In this document: positions 22,115-34,009 of the stretch, one piece after another
Position numbering within the stretch: the stretch's first letter is position 1
Layout: each line of letters begins with the position of its first letter
NCBI GenBank assembly: GCA_036852015.1
Contig: JAANDG010000074.1
Span: 124,001-188,000 of the forward strand
From: Pelodera strongyloides
Taxonomy: Eukaryota; Nematoda; Chromadorea; Rhabditida; Rhabditidae
Reading direction: 5' to 3'
DNA length: 64,000 bases
Translations under genes and position numbers: made by a program
Notes under the pieces: model-generated
Database searches by the model: none
Seen by the model: only the letters and a program-made list of their open reading frames with translations
Told to the model about the DNA's origin: nothing

Positions 22115-22664
22115 ACCCACACCCAAATTTCGTTCTTGCTAGCGACTTATACGGCTCGCCTGCAACACACAGTGGGCGCATAGCACCACAACTATGTATT
22201 GTAAATTTATGTCCAGCCTTAAGAAAAATCGCTGGAACTACATAGTGTCCCATTTGTGTATTTGATATGAATAATTTGAAAAGGAACGAGTTACCGAATA
22301 AGTTAGGCCCCTAATTTAGTCAACGAAAATAAGTCTCAACATACAAAACGCATATCGTCCCCCCATGGATAGTTGGTAATCTAAAGAAAAAAGGTTAAGA
22401 AAGAGTATTGTTGTACGGAACAATAGGAAAGAATAGCACTTTTTAGGTCTGACGGCGTATTAATTCCCATACAACACAAATATAGTATTCTTTTTTTCTT
22501 ATTTTACCATACGTCAATTCGTTCTTGGAATATAGGTATATTCCTTAAACCCGACTGTGATATCATTTTCTTCGAAACTATTTAGAATTTGAGTAATGTC
22601 TGATGATTTCAATAGTCTTTTAAAGTTTTCTTACAAACAAGATACAAAACAAAGTACAAACAAG

Positions 22665-23190
22665 ATGAGTTCGGGCTGTTCAGTGATGGTTAGTGTCGAG
22701 CGGCCCGCCCTCCCTCCCAGTAATCACCCCTATGCTGATATGTTTGGTGTGCAGCGTATTATGATGAGTTCGGGCTGTTCAGTGATGGTTAGTGTCGAGC
22801 GGCCCGCCCTCCCTCCCAGTAATCACCCCTATGCTGATATGTTTGGTGTGCAGCGTATTATGATGAGTTCGGGCTGTTCAGTGATGGTTAGTGTCGAGCG
22901 GCCCGCCCTCCCTCCCAGTAATCACCCCTATGCTGATATGTTTGGTGTGCAGCGTATTATGATGAGTTCGGGCTGTTCAGTGATGGTTAGTGTCGAGCGG
23001 CCCGCCCTCCCTCCCAGTAATCACCCCTATGCTGATATGTTTGGTGTGCAGCGTATTATGATGAGTTCGGGCTGTTCAGTGATGGTTAGTGTCGAGCGGC
23101 CCGCGGTGGTCTCCGCGGTGGCATGTGACATCTTATCAGCAATATCATCGTCCTCCCTCCCAGTAATCACCCCTATGCTGATATGTTTGG
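22665..23190 (+). repeat. 99-bp minisatellite, block 1
   Basis: About five head-to-tail units beginning ATGAGTTCGGGCTGTTCAG. The last unit carries an extra stretch (GCGGTGGTCTCCGCGGTGG) before joining the second copy of the 2492-bp duplication. Confidence 0.9.
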
Positions 23191-24095
23191 TGTGACAGAA
23201 CACGGAAGGATACATAAAAAAAACTGTTTTTGGCAAATATGAACAAAAGAAAGTAGACCAAAAAATATACCGAAAGATGCAAAACGGACAAACAGTGCTA
23301 GTGATAACAAAAGCGAAACACTTGCAACAACCGTGCTTATATGCATGAAGAGCCGATGCGGAAGTTACCTCTATCTGCTTTTTAGAAACCTCGACTTTGT
23401 GGGACTAATACTAAAACGCCACCGACAGAAAGAAAAACAATATCGGAAGGTGGAAATCGTGTTGCCAGTAAAACAAGGCTCAAAAAGAAGATTTTTAGTG
23501 AACATACATTGTACAAAAAAAATTACATTATCGATTAATTAAATAGCGTGCTTTCACATTTATTTAGTTTTTAATATGATATTTTGTGTGTGCGTGAGTG
23601 TTTGGATACTTTTCATTTATAGGCTTACGTGTAACTTGCTTGTCTACTTTTTCATTGATAATAAAGTTTTGACTAAAAAGGTACTTCAACTGTGAACCGA
23701 GTATTTAGTCTTTAGTGAATCGGGAGGTGTCCAGAATAAAAAAAAGTAAGTTTACTTCAATAAAGATTTTATTTATAATGTAACATTAATTCATGCTCGG
23801 TGTCCTATAGATACGGTGGACCAGCAGGTGCTTTTTCATTCTGAAATTATGTACTTGTTTGCAACTTATACTAATATTGCGCGCGAGGAAATTGTTTCTA
23901 GCGCATGGAAAAAAACTGCCTACACATATTGGATAGATGTCAGTGGGATTTTTTTGTGGCCCGAAAAAATTACGGCCACCTGTCTTTTGCTCGTGCCTGT
24001 GAAGTAAAAGTCAATGTACATATTCGAATATGGTGACTTTTTAAGATGTTAAGATCTAGTAAGTATCGTCCTTGAATTCTTGAATTGAAGTTTCT

Positions 24096-24441
24096 TTAAT
24101 ATGATGAACATACGATATTCCTTGTCTTGGGTCTGCACCATCCGATATTTGTGTTTGTGTTCTTGAAGAAGCAGAACTGTTCGTTACCACATCCTTCGTC
24201 TCCGAAACACGTCTTCTGGAAATTTATAGAGATGCAATATAATAAAGAATAAAATAATACTTGCTTGCTAAAAACATTCTGTAATGAATTTTAAAATATT
24301 CCGAAGCTGGATGGTCGATACGTCATTTTACGCACAAGCTTTACACCAATGATAATTGTAAATGCAAAACATTGTTTGCTTATTGTTAGTGCAACGTACC
24401 TTCGGTGTATCAGTTACCGTTGGGTGAGCTCTTTTAGTTAC
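24096..24441 (-). CDS. Modular gene G, exons at 24.1-24.4 kb (copy 2)
   Basis: Duplicate of the exons at 21.6-21.9 kb: 24441-24400 (42 bp linker, VTKRAHPTVTDTPK) and 24215-24114 (102 bp, four-Cys with x11 last loop), with the same splice sites. They lie 5' of copy 1 on the minus strand. If transcribed through, they would add a further linker and Cys module in frame. The nearest upstream exon I recognise is 29981-29940, across the minisatellite, so linkage to it needs a very long intron. Confidence 0.58.
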
Positions 24442-24540
24442 CTGGAACAAACAAATTCAACAAAACAATTGTTTTTTTCTCTCTCTCACATGAACATATG
24501 TATTGTAGTTTGATTGCATGAACGAAAAAATTGGGGTATT

Positions 24541-24609
24541 GGACGAGTGGGGGTCGAACCCACGACCTCTGGATTACCGGTCCAGTATGCTAACCACTAC
24601 ACTACCGCC
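24541..24609 (-). other. tRNA-like sequence, copy 2
   Basis: Second copy of the tRNA-derived sequence at 22046-22114, identical through the A box, anticodon arm and T arm. Confidence 0.55.
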
Positions 24610-25159
24610 ACCCACACCCAAATTTCGTTCTTGCTAGCGACTTATACGGCTCGCCTGCAAAACACAGTGGGCGCATAGCACCACAACTATGTATTGTAAA
24701 TTTATGTCCAGCCTTAAGAAAAATCGCTGGAACTACATAGTGTCCCATTTGTGTATTTGATATGAATAATTTGAAAAGGAACGAGTTACCGAATAAGTTA
24801 GGCCCCTAATTTAGTCAACGAAAATAAGTCTCAACATACAAAACGCATATCGTCCCCCCATGGATAGTTGGTAATCTAAAGAAAAAAGGTTAAGAAAGAG
24901 TATTGTTGTACGGAACAATAGGAAAGAATAGCACTTTTTAGGTCTGACGGCGTATTAATTCCCATACAACACAAATATAGTATTCTTTTTTTCTTATTTT
25001 ACCATACGTCAATTCGTTCTTGGAATATAGGTATATTCCTTAAACCCGACTGTGATATCATTTTCTTCGAAACTATTTAGAATTTGAGTAATGTCTGATG
25101 ATTTCAATAGTCTTTTAAAGTTTTCTTACAAACAAGATACAAAACAAAGTACAAACAAG

Positions 25160-26009
25160 ATGAGTTCGGGCTGTTCAGTGATGGTTAGTGTCGAGCGGCC
25201 CTCCCTCCCAGTAATCACCCCTATGCTGATATGTTTGGTGTGCAGCGTATTATGATGAGTTCGGGCTGTTCAGTGATGGTTAGTGTCGAGCGGCCCTCCC
25301 TCCCAGTAATCACCCCTATGCTGATATGTTTGGTGTGCAGCGTATTATGATGAGTTCGGGCTGTTCAGTGATGGTTAGTGTCGAGCGGCCCGCCCTCCCT
25401 CCCAGTAATCACCCCTATGCTGATATGTTTGGTGTGCAGCGTATTATGATGAGTTCGGGCTGTTCAGTGATGGTTAGTGTCGAGCGGCCCGCCCTCCCTC
25501 CCAGTAATCACCCCTATGCTGATATGTTTGGTGTGCAGCGTATTATGATGAGTTCGGGCTGTTCAGTGATGGTTAGTGTCGAGCGGCCCGCCCTCCCTCC
25601 CAGTAATCACCCCTATGCTGATATGTTTGGTGTGCAGCGTATTATGATGAGTTCGGGCTGTTCAGTGATGGTTAGTGTCGAGCGGCCCGCCCTCCCTCCC
25701 AGTAATCACCCCTATGCTGATATGTTTGGTGTGCAGCGTATTATGATGAGTTCGGGCTGTTCAGTGATGGTTAGTGTCGAGCGCGGGCTGTTCAGTGATG
25801 GTTAGTGTCGAGCGGCCCGCCCTCCCTCCCAGTAATCACCCCTATGCTGATATGTTTGGTGTGCAGCGTATTATGATGAGTTCGGGCTGTTCAGTGATGG
25901 TTAGTGTCGAGCGCGGGCTGTTCAGTGATGGTTAGTGTCGAGCGGCCCGCCCTCCCTCCCAGTAATCACCCCTATGCTGATATGTTTGGTGTGCAGCGTA
26001 TTATGATGA
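25160..26009 (+). repeat. 99-bp minisatellite, block 2
   Basis: About nine units in plus orientation. The first two lack four bases in the CCCGCCC stretch and two others are fused at GAGCGCGGGCTG, so the 33-codon frame is not preserved. Unique sequence (26010-26116) follows. Confidence 0.9.
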
Positions 26010-26116
26010 GTTATCCGTATACTGTAACTTTTGATGATTCTCAATTTAGGCCTTTCTTTTCTTTAATTTTGTTATTTTACCAGCAAGCAGCTTGTACTCC
26101 AATTGAATATGTTTAT

Positions 26117-29100
26117 TGAATTGAATGTTTGGTGTGCAGCGTATTATGATGAGTTCGGGCTGTTCAGTGATGGTTAGTGTCGAGCTCGCTCGACACTAAC
26201 CATCACTGAACAGCCCGAACTCATCAATAATACGCTGCACACCAAACATATCAGCATAGGGGTGATTACTGGGAGGGAGGGCGGGCCGCTCGACACTAAC
26301 CATCACTGAACAGCCCGAACTCATCATAATACGCTGCACACCAAACATATCAGCATAGGGGTGATTACTGGGAGGGAGGGCGGGCCGCTCGACACTAACC
26401 ATCACTGAACAGCCCGAACTCATCATAATACGCTGCACACCAAACATATCAGCATAGGGGTGATTACTGGGAGGGAGGGCGGGCCGCTCGACACTAACCA
26501 TCACTGAACAGCCCGAACTCATCATAATACGCTGCACACCAAACATATCAGCATAGGGGTGATTACTGGGAGGGAGGGCGGGCCGCTCGACACTAACCAT
26601 CACTGAACAGCCCGAACTCATCATAATACGCTGCACACCAAACATATCAGCATAGGGGGTGATTACTGGGAGGGAGGGCGGGCCGCTCGACACTAACCAT
26701 CACTGAACAGCCCGAACTCATCATAATACGCTGCACACCAAACATATCAGCATAGGGGTGATTACTGGGAGGGAGGGGCGGGCCGCTCGACACTAACCAT
26801 CACTGAACAGCCCGAACTCATCATAATACGCTGCACACCAAACATATCAGCATAGGGGTGATTACTGGGAGGGAGGGCGGGCCGCTCGACACTAACCATC
26901 ACTGAACAGCCCGAACTCATCATAATACGCTGCACACCAAACATATCAGCATAGGGGTGATTACTGGGAGGGAGGGCGGGCCGCTCGACACTAACCATCA
27001 CTGAACAGCCCGAACTCATCATAATACGCTGCACACCAAACATATCAGCATAGGGGTGATTACTGGGAGGGAGGGCGGGCCGCTCGACACTAACCATCAC
27101 TGAACAGCCCGAACTCATCATAATACGCTGCACACACCAAACATATCAGCATAGGGGTGATTACTGGGAGGGAGGGCGGGCCGCTCGACACTAACCATCA
27201 CTGAACAGCCCGAACTCATCATAATACGCTGCACACCAAACATATCAGCATAGGGGTGATTACTGGGAGGGAGGGCGGGCCGCTCGACACTAACCATCAC
27301 TGAACAGCCCGAACTCATCATAATACGCTGCACACCAAACATATCAGCATAGGGGTGATTACTGGGAGGGAGGGCGGGGCCGCTCGACACTAACCAACAC
27401 CATCAACTGAACACTACAAACATCAGCCCGAACTCATCATAATATCATACGCTGCACACCAAACATATCAGCATAGGGGTGATTACTGGGAGGGAGGGCG
27501 GGCCGCTCGACACTAACCATCACTGAACAGCCCGAACTCATCATAATACGCTGCACACCAAACATATCAGCATAGGGGTGATTACTGGGAGGGAGGGCGG
27601 GCCGCTCGACACTAACCATCACTGAACAGCCCGAACTCATCATAATACGCTGCACAAAAACATAATATTAGGGATAGGGGGATGACTACTCACTGGCTGA
27701 GGGGGAGGGAGCGGGGCCGCTCGACACTAACCATCACTGAACAGCCCGAACTCATCATAATACGCTGCACACCAAACATATCAGCATAGGGGTGATTACT
27801 GGGAGGGAGGGCGGGCCGCTCGACACTAACCATCACTGAACAGCCCGAACTCATCAGCCCGAATATCATAATACGCTGCACACAAAACATATCAGCATGC
27901 AGGGGTGGGTGATTACTGGGAGGGGGGGGGCGGGCCGCTCGACACTAACCATCACTGAACAGCCCGAACTCATCATAATACGCTGCACACCAAACATATC
28001 AGCATAGGGGTGATTACTGGGAGGGAGGGCGGGCCGCTCGACACTAACCATCACTGAACAGCCCGAACTCATCATAATACGCTGCACACCAAACATATCA
28101 GCATAGGGGTGATTACTGGGAGGGAGGGCGGGCCGCTCGACACTAACCATCACTGAACAGCCCGAACTCATCATAATACGCTGCACACCAAACATATCAG
28201 CATAGGGGTGATTACTGGGAGGGAGGGCGGGCCGCTCGACACTAACCATCACTGAACAGCCCGAACTCATCATAATACGCTGCACACCAAACATATCAGC
28301 ATAGGGGTGATTACTGGGAGGGAGGGCGGGCCGCTCGACACTAACCATCACTGAACAGCCCGAACTCATCATAATACGCTGCACACCAAACATATCAGCA
28401 TAGGGGTGATTACTGGGAGGGAGGGCGGGCCGCTCGACACTAACCATCACTGAACAGCCCGAACTCATCATAATACGCTGCACACCAAACATATCAGCAT
28501 AGGGGTGATTACTGGGAGGGAGGGCGGGCCGCTCGACACTAACCATCACTGAACAGCCCGAACTCATCATAATACGCTGCACACCAAACATATCAGCATA
28601 GGGGTGATTACTGGGAGGGAGGGCGGGCCGCTCGACACTAACCATCACTGAACAGCCCGAACTCATCATAATACGCTGCACACCAAACATATCAGCATAG
28701 GGGTGATTACTGGGAGGGAGGGCGGGCCGCTCGACACTAACCATCACTGAACAGCCCGAACTCATCATAATACGCTGCACACCAAAACATATCAGCATAG
28801 GGGTGATTACTGGGAGGGAGGGCGGGCCGCTCGACACTAACCATCACTGAACAGCCCGAACTCATCATAATACGCTGCACACCAAACATATCAGCATAGG
28901 GGTGATTACTGGGAGGGAGGGCGGGCCGCTCGACACTAACCATCACTGAACAGCCCGAACTCATCATAATACGCTGCACACCAAACATATCAGCATAGGG
29001 GTGATTACTGGGAGGGAGGGCGGGCCGCTCGACACTAACCATCACTGAACAGCCCGAACTCATCATAATACGCTGCACACCAAACATATCAGCATAGGGG

Positions 29101-29398
29101 TGATTACTGGGAGGGAGGGCGGGCCGCTCGACACTAACCATCACTGAACAGCCCGAACTCATCATAATACGCTGCACACCAAACATATCAGCATAGGGGT
29201 GATTACTGGGAAGGAGGGCGGGCCGCTCGACACTAACCATCACTGAACAGCCCGAACTCATCATAATACGCTGCACACCAAACATATCAGCATAGGGGTG
29301 ATTACTGGGAAGGAGGGCGGGCCGCTCGACACTAACCATCACTGAACAGCCCGAACTCATCATAATACGCTGCACACCAAACATTCAATTCAATAAAC
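26117..29398. repeat. 99-bp minisatellite, inverted block
   Basis: Starts with a plus-strand piece (26117-26184), turns over at GTCGAGCTCGCTCGAC near 26185 and continues as about 30 units in minus orientation to about 29384. The distal edge (29385-29409) repeats, inverted, the AT-rich edge at 26101-26125 (CAATTCAATAAACATATTCAA). Several units have indels (for example near 26650, 26775, 27130, 27380-27450, 27660-27720 and 27850-27930). Confidence 0.9.
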
Positions 29399-29409
29399 AT
29401 ATTCAATTT

Positions 29410-29939
29410 CCTCTTCAAAAGGGTGGGCATGACCCTTTAAGAAAATTTGACGTATGGTAAAATTCTGGGAACACAAATTCTTAGGCATGCCGTAGTATAT
29501 ACATTTATGTTACTATAATTTACTCTTGTGTGGTTATGTTATTGCTTTATTTCCTGAGGTAATGCACGAAAATTCAAAAAATCTTAACTATGGCGAAACA
29601 CTTAATCTTATTGGTAATTGATTTGTAGCAAGGTGTTACTCTTTTCTTATAAACGAACCTCAAGCAATCGTTGCATGTGGCTTAATTTGCCAACCTTCTC
29701 ATCATCATTTTATATGATGCACACTTATATATTTTATATAATGTGTCAATAAATTATTATTATTATAACAGAGATGGTCGAATATGGATAGTCTTACAGC
29801 TTACAACTTACAGCTTACAGCAGTCATACAGCTTTACAGCTTTATTCTTGTCTTTTCCCCTGCGACTCTCACTCAGTTCCGAAGCGAGACTAAAAATTGC
29901 AGGCAACACCAGTTTTATATTCAGTAAAATTAAACTTAC
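29410..29939. other. Spacer 3' of the 30-33 kb exon array
   Basis: No exon seen. Contains a short AT-rich stretch and a TTACAGC short tandem repeat near 29800-29835. Confidence 0.35.
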
Positions 29940-32900
29940 GTAAATCGGTTTACCAAATGGGGTTGGATCTGGACGAGTTGTCTGAAGAGAATAAAGAAAG
30001 TTAGTGAAAATTAGCAATACTTTATGGTTGTAGTTAAGTCATTCGTTAAAGCGAAATACCGGCCGTTTTTTGAAACGCCTCGCGGACAACTGAGTTATTA
30101 GGTATTTATGCCCATTGATTCCCATTCAAATCGGTGTTTTATTCCAATTTATGTTCATTTGTAATGTAAAATTGAAAAAGAAATACTTCTTGTAAATTAA
30201 ATAAATAGGAGCCCATTAATAAGAACAGCATCTTCAGCACGGAATGTGAAAGATGCAAAGATCGTGGTTCAGAAGCCATTTCTATTATGCGTCTCTCTCT
30301 ATCTCTATCACATCTAAGTGGATATTCGCGACCCCGATGTATTGCCAGCGCTGGTAGGTTACATTCTACCATTACGTTTGGTATACCTTTGGAGTAGACT
30401 TTTTAGGTTTAGATAGAAAATCGATTGCCGCCGGCTCACCTGGCTCTGTGTCTCAATTATGTCCGATTTTCTTCGACACCAACCCGTTTTTTCTTGTCGT
30501 GATTTGAAAAAGCAAAACTCGTCGTGTCTGCATCCTTCGTCTTCTTCACAGTTTCGTCTCTAAAGTGGATTGTTGTTCCGGTTATCATTCTATGACAGAC
30601 GAAGAGACATAGCGAATCAAAGAAGTTCTCAAGAGCGTGGAACATACCACAGGCTGCCAAACTGGACGCGGCTGAAAATATGTTTTATATAGAAAGATAT
30701 TGGTTGTAACCAAATGTAAAAATTAGCTTCTAGTCTGGTTTGTGCGCGCTGCTCGCCATCAAGAGCATAAGCTTGTGGAAATCCGTAAGTAGGAATACGT
30801 ACACGTGCCTAGTAAACTTTCTAGGAAACAGTCACTATACTCTATCTTTTTTCTATTCGTCATGAATAGCAACACATTATTCTGTCACACAAACCAACTA
30901 ATGTGAGAGGCACAGAGGAAAACGCAGGAGTTCTCAAGAGCATGGAACATACCAAAGGCAGCACATCCGGCGGAGCAGTTGGGCGGCTGGGTGTCTGAAG
31001 AAAGAACAGATCAGAACTTGCCCCGACTTCTATATTCAAGGAACAAGCTAGCTTACTTCAAACAAATCTATATTTTTTTGCTAAACTTTGGAATAGATAT
31101 GTTACCCAATTGTTTCTCACTCCCATCTCTCTCCCTTCTCTCTCCCCCCCTCTCTCTCTCTCTTTTCTCTCTCTCCCTCTCTCTCTCCCTCTCGCTGTCT
31201 ATTAGAGGTGTTAGAGGTGTGCTCTTCTCAAGAGAAGAGAGCTCATGCACTTGAATGCATATTCGCGACCCATATGTACTGTCAGCTCTGGTAAGTTACT
31301 ACCTTTACCATTGGTAAACCTTTGGAATGGACTGTTTAGGTTTAGATAGAAAAAGGATTGCCGCTCGCTCACCTGAGATTGATTCTGAATTTCGTCCGAC
31401 TTGCTTCGACACCAGCCCGTTTTTTCGTGTCGTGTTTTCAAAAAGCAAACTTCGTCGTTTCGGCATCCTTCGTCTCCTTCACACGTTCGTCTCTAACGTG
31501 GATTTTTTTCGGTTGTCATGGATAGCAAAGGAAGGTTCTGTCACAGACGAAGAAGCAAAGAAAATCAAAGAAGTTGTCAAGAGCGTGGAACATACCACAG
31601 GCTGCCAAGTTGGACGTGGCTGAAAAGATTTTTTATATAGAAAGGTCATTAATTGTAACCAATGTAAAAGTTGCCTTCTAGTCTGGTTTGTGCGCGCTGC
31701 TCGCCATCAAGAGCATAAGCTTGTGGAAATCCGTAAGTAGGAATACGTACACATGCCTAGTAAACTTTCTAGGAAACAGTCACTATACTCTATCTTTTTC
31801 TAGGCGTCATGAATAGCAACACATTATTCTGTCACAGAAACAAACTAATGTGAGAGGCACAGAGGAAAACGCAGGAGTTCTCAAGAGCATGGAACATACC
31901 AAAGGCAGCACATCCGGCGGAGCAGTTGGGCGGCTGGGTGTCTGAAGAAGAAACTTACAGAAAAGATCAGAACTTGCCCCGACTTCTATATTCAAGGAAC
32001 ACGCTAGCTTACTTCAAACAAATCTATATTTTTTGCAAACCTTTGGAATAGATATGTTACCCAATTGTACTCATTCCCATCTCTCTCCCTTCTCTCTCCC
32101 CCCCTCTCTCTCTCTTCTCTCTCTCCCTCTCTCTCCCCCTCTCGCTGTCTATTAGAGGTGTTAGAGGTGTGGTCTTCTCAAGAGAAGAGAGCTCATGCAC
32201 TTCGAATGCATATTCGCGACCCAGATGTACTGTCAGCGTTGGCAAGTTACTACCTTTTCCATTGGTATACTTTTGGAATAGGCTGTTTAGGTTTAGATAG
32301 AAAAAGGATTGCCGCTCGCTCACCTGAGATTGATTCTGAATTTTGTCCGACTTGCTTCGACACCATCCCGTTTTTTCGTGTCGTGTTTTCAAAAAGCAAA
32401 TTTCGTCCTTTCTGCATCCTTCGTCTCCTTCACACGTTCGTCTCTAAAGTGGATTTTTTGTTCCGGTTGTCATGGATAGCAAAGGAAAGTTCTGTCACAG
32501 ACGAAGAAGCAAAGAAATTCAAAGAAGTTGTCAAGAACGTGGAACATACCACATGCTGCCAAGTTGGACGTGGCTGAAAAGATTTTTTTATATAGAAAGG
32601 TCATTAATTGTAACCAATGTAAAAGTTACCTGCTAGTCTGGTTTGTGCTCGCCACTAAGAGTGTAGCCATGTAAGTAATTCATTCGTGGGAATACGTACA
32701 CAAAGCTCAGTAAACGTTCTAGGAAACATTCACTATTCTATATCTTGTTCCAGGCGCCACGAATAACAAAACATTATTCTGTCACACAAATAAGCTACTA
32801 ATGTGAGAGGCACAGAGGAAAACGCAGGAGTTCTCAAGAGCGTGGAACATACCAAAGGCAGCAGAGCCGGCGGTTCAGTTGGGCGGCCAGATGTCTGAAG

Positions 32901-33839
32901 AAGAAACTCGCAGAAAAGATCAGAACCTTCTATATTCAAATGTGAACACGCTAGCTTACTTCAAACAAATCTACATTTTTTGCTAACCTTTGGAATAGGT
33001 ATATTGTCCAACTGTGTCTCACTCCCACCTCTCACTCCCATATCTCTCTCTCTCTCTTTCGCTTTCTCTCTCTCTCTGTCACTGTCTACCTTTATCTTTG
33101 GTATACATTTCGACTTTGGAACAGCCTATATAGGATAAGTCAGAAAAATGATTGCCGCTCGCACACCTGACTCTGTGTCATATCCGTCTTTCTTCGACAC
33201 CAGCCCGTTTTTTCTTGTCGCGTTTTCAAAACGCAAACTTCGTCGTTTCTGCATCCTTCGTCTCCTTCACACGTTCTTCTCTGAAGTTGTTTTTTTGTTC
33301 CGGATGTCATGGATAGCAAAGCATGAGACTGTCACACAATTCGACTAGAGGGGCAAAGCAAATCAAAGAAGTTTGGAACATACAAAAGGCAGCGTGCCAA
33401 CAGGGCGACGTGTTGTCTCTGTCTGAAAAACAAAACGTAAAGAAAAGGTTACTGACACAAAGCTAAAGTGAGTTCTAGTCGGGATTGAGCGTGTGAACTA
33501 TTGTCAACAACCCATCGAAGACAGAAACCGCTGTGTACGAATACATATGTCGAGGTGATATTGCAAGTAATCTGCCGATAACTTTTCTCAAGTGAGTTGA
33601 ACTTACCCGCATCTCTATAACCCGGTCATCTGGTTTGCGAGTTGTCTGAAAAATAGAGAAAACTAATTGTTTATATCTCGTTTACATCATGATTCCATGT
33701 ACTCTCGGAAGAGAGCACACACGCTATATTCGCGATCTCGAGGTACTGGCCCCACTTCTTATTTCAAACAAATCTGTAAAGTTGTGTTGGTGCATACCTG
33801 TGGAATAGGCAGGATACCGGGAATGGGGAAGCCAGTTTC
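29940..33839 (-). CDS. Modular gene G, tandem micro-exon/Cys-exon array
   Basis: Phase-0 exons, 5' to 3': 33839-33798, 33645-33607, 33422-33384, 33280-33167 (Cys), 33011-32988, 32894-32853, 32573-32550, 32443-32324 (Cys), 32282-32271, 31941-31900, 31619-31596, 31492-31373 (Cys), 31331-31320, 30994-30953, 30671-30648, 30559-30440 (Cys), 30398-30387, 29981-29940. The four Cys exons (38 or 40 codons) have C-x5-C-x5-C-x11-C with EGDEGC and TGWC motifs. Linkers are 12 bp (SIPK, PIPK), 24 bp (PRPTWQPV, LDNIPIPK), 39 bp and 42 bp (TPSRPTAPPDVLPL). Nearly all have acceptors like TTTCAG and donors GTATGT, GTGAGC or GTACGT. The cassette repeats about every 0.9 kb, so it grew by tandem duplication. The exon set is inferred from sequence; transcription and exact joining are not shown. 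Confidence 0.68.
30050..30166. mobile_element. Family-5 MITE, partial
   Basis: Starts after TTAA with AGCGAAATACCGGCCG and the TTTTTTGAAACGCCTCGCGG core; the right arm is missing. Confidence 0.55.
31110..31195. repeat. CT-rich microsatellite
   Basis: CTCTCTCC-type run within the exon array. Homologous runs occur at 32083-32145 and 33020-33085 at the same place in each duplicated cassette. Confidence 0.85.
32083..32145. repeat. CT-rich microsatellite
   Basis: Second copy, same cassette position as 31110-31195. Confidence 0.85.
33020..33085. repeat. CT-rich microsatellite
   Basis: Third copy, more interrupted. Confidence 0.8.
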
Positions 33840-34009
33840 CTGAAGCAAACGTTAAGTGTTACAAAGGAAAATAGCACTTCGAGCTCACAGAATGCGAGCA
33901 TCTAATTGAAGCTTGTATAGGCAAACTAGACGTCGTTTTGACAAAGTGCACTGGATCTCATACGGATTAATAAGAAAAAAAAAACAGAAGATTTGTTAAG
34001 GAAGGTCAC

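Larger units (their letters stand above)
20702..23193. repeat. 2492-bp tandem duplication, first copy
   Basis: Starts GACAGAACACGG; the second copy starts at 23194 and runs to the minisatellite at about 25160. The copies are almost identical apart from single-base indels in A or T runs, so the event is recent or gene-converted. The unit contains two minus-strand exons of the modular four-Cys gene, a tRNA-like sequence and part of the 99-bp minisatellite. Confidence 0.9.
23194..25159. repeat. Tandem duplication, second copy
   Basis: Repeats 20702 onwards at an offset of 2492 bp, growing to 2495 through small insertions in A and T runs. It ends where the minisatellite begins again. Confidence 0.88.

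Noticed and set aside
22596..29384. Long open frames with 33-residue repeats across the minisatellite (up to 323 codons)
   Set aside because: The unit is 99 bp and has no stop in one frame, so a long frame is automatic. Four-base and one-base indels between units break the frame repeatedly, and no start context, leader or splice logic supports translation.
22665..29384. CRISPR-like array
   Set aside because: Units are contiguous 99-bp copies without unique spacers, and the DNA is eukaryotic.
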